Below, piece by piece: positions 62,902 to 64,000 of a stretch of 64,000 bases of DNA (positions are counted from its first letter, which is position 1; every line of letters begins with the position of its first letter). A program made the translations under genes and the position numbers. The stretch covers positions 1-64,000 of the forward strand of contig NZ_JAHXYR010000006.1 of the NCBI RefSeq assembly GCF_019969845.1, read 5' to 3'. The stretch comes from Sphingobacterium sp. GVS05A (GTDB taxonomy: Bacteria; Bacteroidota; Bacteroidia; Sphingobacteriales; Sphingobacteriaceae). The notes under the pieces are model-generated. The model was not told the origin of the DNA. It ran no database searches and saw nothing but the letters and a program-made list of their open reading frames with translations.

Positions 62902-64000
62902 ATGATAAAGATATTGATCAAGAATAATGTATTTCCTTGCTGTTTGTCGATACTATTGACATTATGTTGTGCATACCAGATGTGCCAGGCAAATGTGGAT
63001 CCAGGGAAAATAAATGCATTGATTAAAGCAATTAAAGTTGATAGTATAGGAGGGCAACTTCCCCAATTGAGTTATCAGAAAATTGCGCATCAGGTCGTTA
63101 AGGTGCGGGTTTCGGTAGATCTGCCCGAAAATGTGCGCTGCGATGATTGGCGGATCAGAATTTTGCCGGCATTTCAGCCCACATTTCATTGGGCACCACA
63201 TCTGACACCCTCGGATAGCCATATTATTGCACAGCATGTCTTTAGAGCGCCCATGATGATGCTATCAGATCAACGGAAGCAACTTGTTATTATTCCCGAT
63301 GTAGATCTGTTGAATAACACTTTAGCCAGAGATTGGTATATGGATATGGATGCGACGAAAAACCAGTTAACACTGGGGCGGTCGCTGGCGCAAGTCGGCG
63401 AACATGTTTTGTTCAAACGGAAATCCGGAAATACATACACGCGTGGTAAATTTGAGTTTGCATTTTATGTTCTCGCCTTTGACGATCGGGAAGTAGCAGA
63501 TAATCCCTTTCGTAGACCGCTGGCTTTCTACTGGAAAAAATGGGGAGCAGGTCTTTTTGAGAAGGGCGAACCAATCTCTGGAGATATGGAAGCCTATGTG
63601 CGGCATAGCTATCAATGGGCATTCCAATCCTGGGTCAAGCAGGTATGGCAGTCGTTTGAAATTAATGGAAAAAAAGTGGGCGCACCGACTTTTATTGTCA
63701 ATACCACACAAAGCCCCAATTATCCTGGGAAAACCAATGAACGGGAGTTCCGTTCCATATGGAATCAGGCCTGGTTCAGTTCTTTACGTTCAGCCGGTGG
63801 CCTATATCGTTTTGCAAAGCGGATAGGAGATTCTGAACTCTTGGATAAGGCGAATCTGACCAAGGAACTGGCACTATCCTATCCCAAAAAGAAGGGGTTT
63901 TTCTATGGTCTGATTGGAACAGAAATGGAAGAAACTATTGAGGAAGAAGGCGATAAAAAATCCGTTCGGAGTAAAGGTTGGGAACACTATTATTGGGGAA
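62902..64000 (+). CDS. secreted protein, possible alpha/alpha-toroid glycan enzyme, cut by window end
   Basis: The reading frame from ATG 62902 (MIKILIKNNV) stays open for 366 codons to the window end. A hydrophobic signal segment (CCLSILLTLCCAYQMCQA) is followed by a beta-rich part of about 200 residues with WAPHLTPSDSHII and RDWYMDMDATKNQLTLG. A helical part then begins (RSIWNQAWFSSLRSAGGLYR), suggesting a six-hairpin toroid typical of many glycosidases. I do not recognise the family. It lies 28 bases after susD, so it probably acts on the same glycan. Confidence 0.8.
   Translation, partial: MIKILIKNNVFPCCLSILLTLCCAYQMCQANVDPGKINALIKAIKVDSIGGQLPQLSYQKIAHQVVKVRVSVDLPENVRCDDWRIRILPAFQPTFHWAPHLTPSDSHIIAQHVFRAPMMMLSDQRKQLVIIPDVDLLNNTLARDWYMDMDATKNQLTLGRSLAQVGEHVLFKRKSGNTYTRGKFEFAFYVLAFDDREVADNPFRRPLAFYWKKWGAGLFEKGEPISGDMEAYVRHSYQWAFQSWVKQVWQSFEINGKKVGAPTFIVNTTQSPNYPGKTNEREFRSIWNQAWFSSLRSAGGLYRFAKRIGDSELLDKANLTKELALSYPKKKGFFYGLIGTEMEETIEEEGDKKSVRSKGWEHYYWG

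Overview
The window looks like chromosomal DNA of a Bacteroidota bacterium, most likely a Sphingobacteriaceae member (Sphingobacterium-like). The reasons are a SusC/SusD pair, FucP-type sugar transporters, outer-membrane barrels with carboxypeptidase-regulatory-like domains, an ABC permease fused to an M1 peptidase, TAnnTTTG-type promoters, and mostly weak ribosome binding sites with a few conspicuous exceptions (rpsU, hpf, mgtC). The genus is inferred from gene content only.

Layout. 1-131: 3' end of a 5S rRNA and a terminator, so an rRNA operon ends at the left edge. 367-4233: a large secreted modular GH31 glycosidase, probably of the alpha-N-acetylgalactosaminidase type. 4514-15285: housekeeping and stress genes: pirin, OsmC, an outer-membrane barrel, a TMEM175-like channel, an AAA ATPase, membrane and SRPBCC proteins, an ECF42-type sigma factor with its DGPF (YCII) partner and an AhpD-like protein, and MgtC. 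15351-18056: MgtA Mg2+ P-type ATPase. 18150-30979: DUF885 lipoprotein, a GlxA-type regulator facing an SRPBCC/DoxX/VOC cluster, an amidinotransferase, GNAT, ABC ATPase plus ABC-permease/M1-peptidase fusion, NTF2-like protein, tRNA-Met and a HAD phosphatase. 31070-32623: rpsU, xer recombinase and hpf. 32937-38170: small conserved protein, ferritin, outer-membrane barrel and quinone oxidoreductase.

38159-47294 is an L-fucose locus. It has an AraC regulator facing fucP, then a mutarotase, a UxaA-type dehydratase, a secreted GH29 fucosidase, an SDR, an FAH-family hydrolase, an amidohydrolase (lactonase) and a second SDR. Together these account for a complete non-phosphorylating route from fucosides to pyruvate and lactate. 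The last SDR has Asn where the catalytic Lys of the YxxxK motif should be.

47534-64000 is the most interesting region. A tight eight-gene operon encodes GH172 (DUF2961), an uncharacterised lipoprotein, L-fucose/D-arabinose isomerase, a second FucP-like permease, an AraB-type ribulokinase, an ECF sigma factor without a visible anti-sigma, a LacI regulator and an unrecognised secreted protein. It is followed by susC, susD and a further secreted protein cut by the window end. FucI plus an AraB-type kinase, without fuculokinase or fuculose-1-phosphate aldolase, fits D-arabinose -> D-ribulose -> D-ribulose-5-phosphate. GH172 includes alpha-D-arabinofuranosidases. I infer a D-arabinose/D-arabinan (or related furanoside) utilisation locus. 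Three near-identical palindromes (core TTAAWCGATTAA), two before the GH172 operon and one before susC, are probable operators of the locus LacI protein and tie the two transcripts together.

No CRISPR array, insertion sequence, prophage or plasmid origin was seen.
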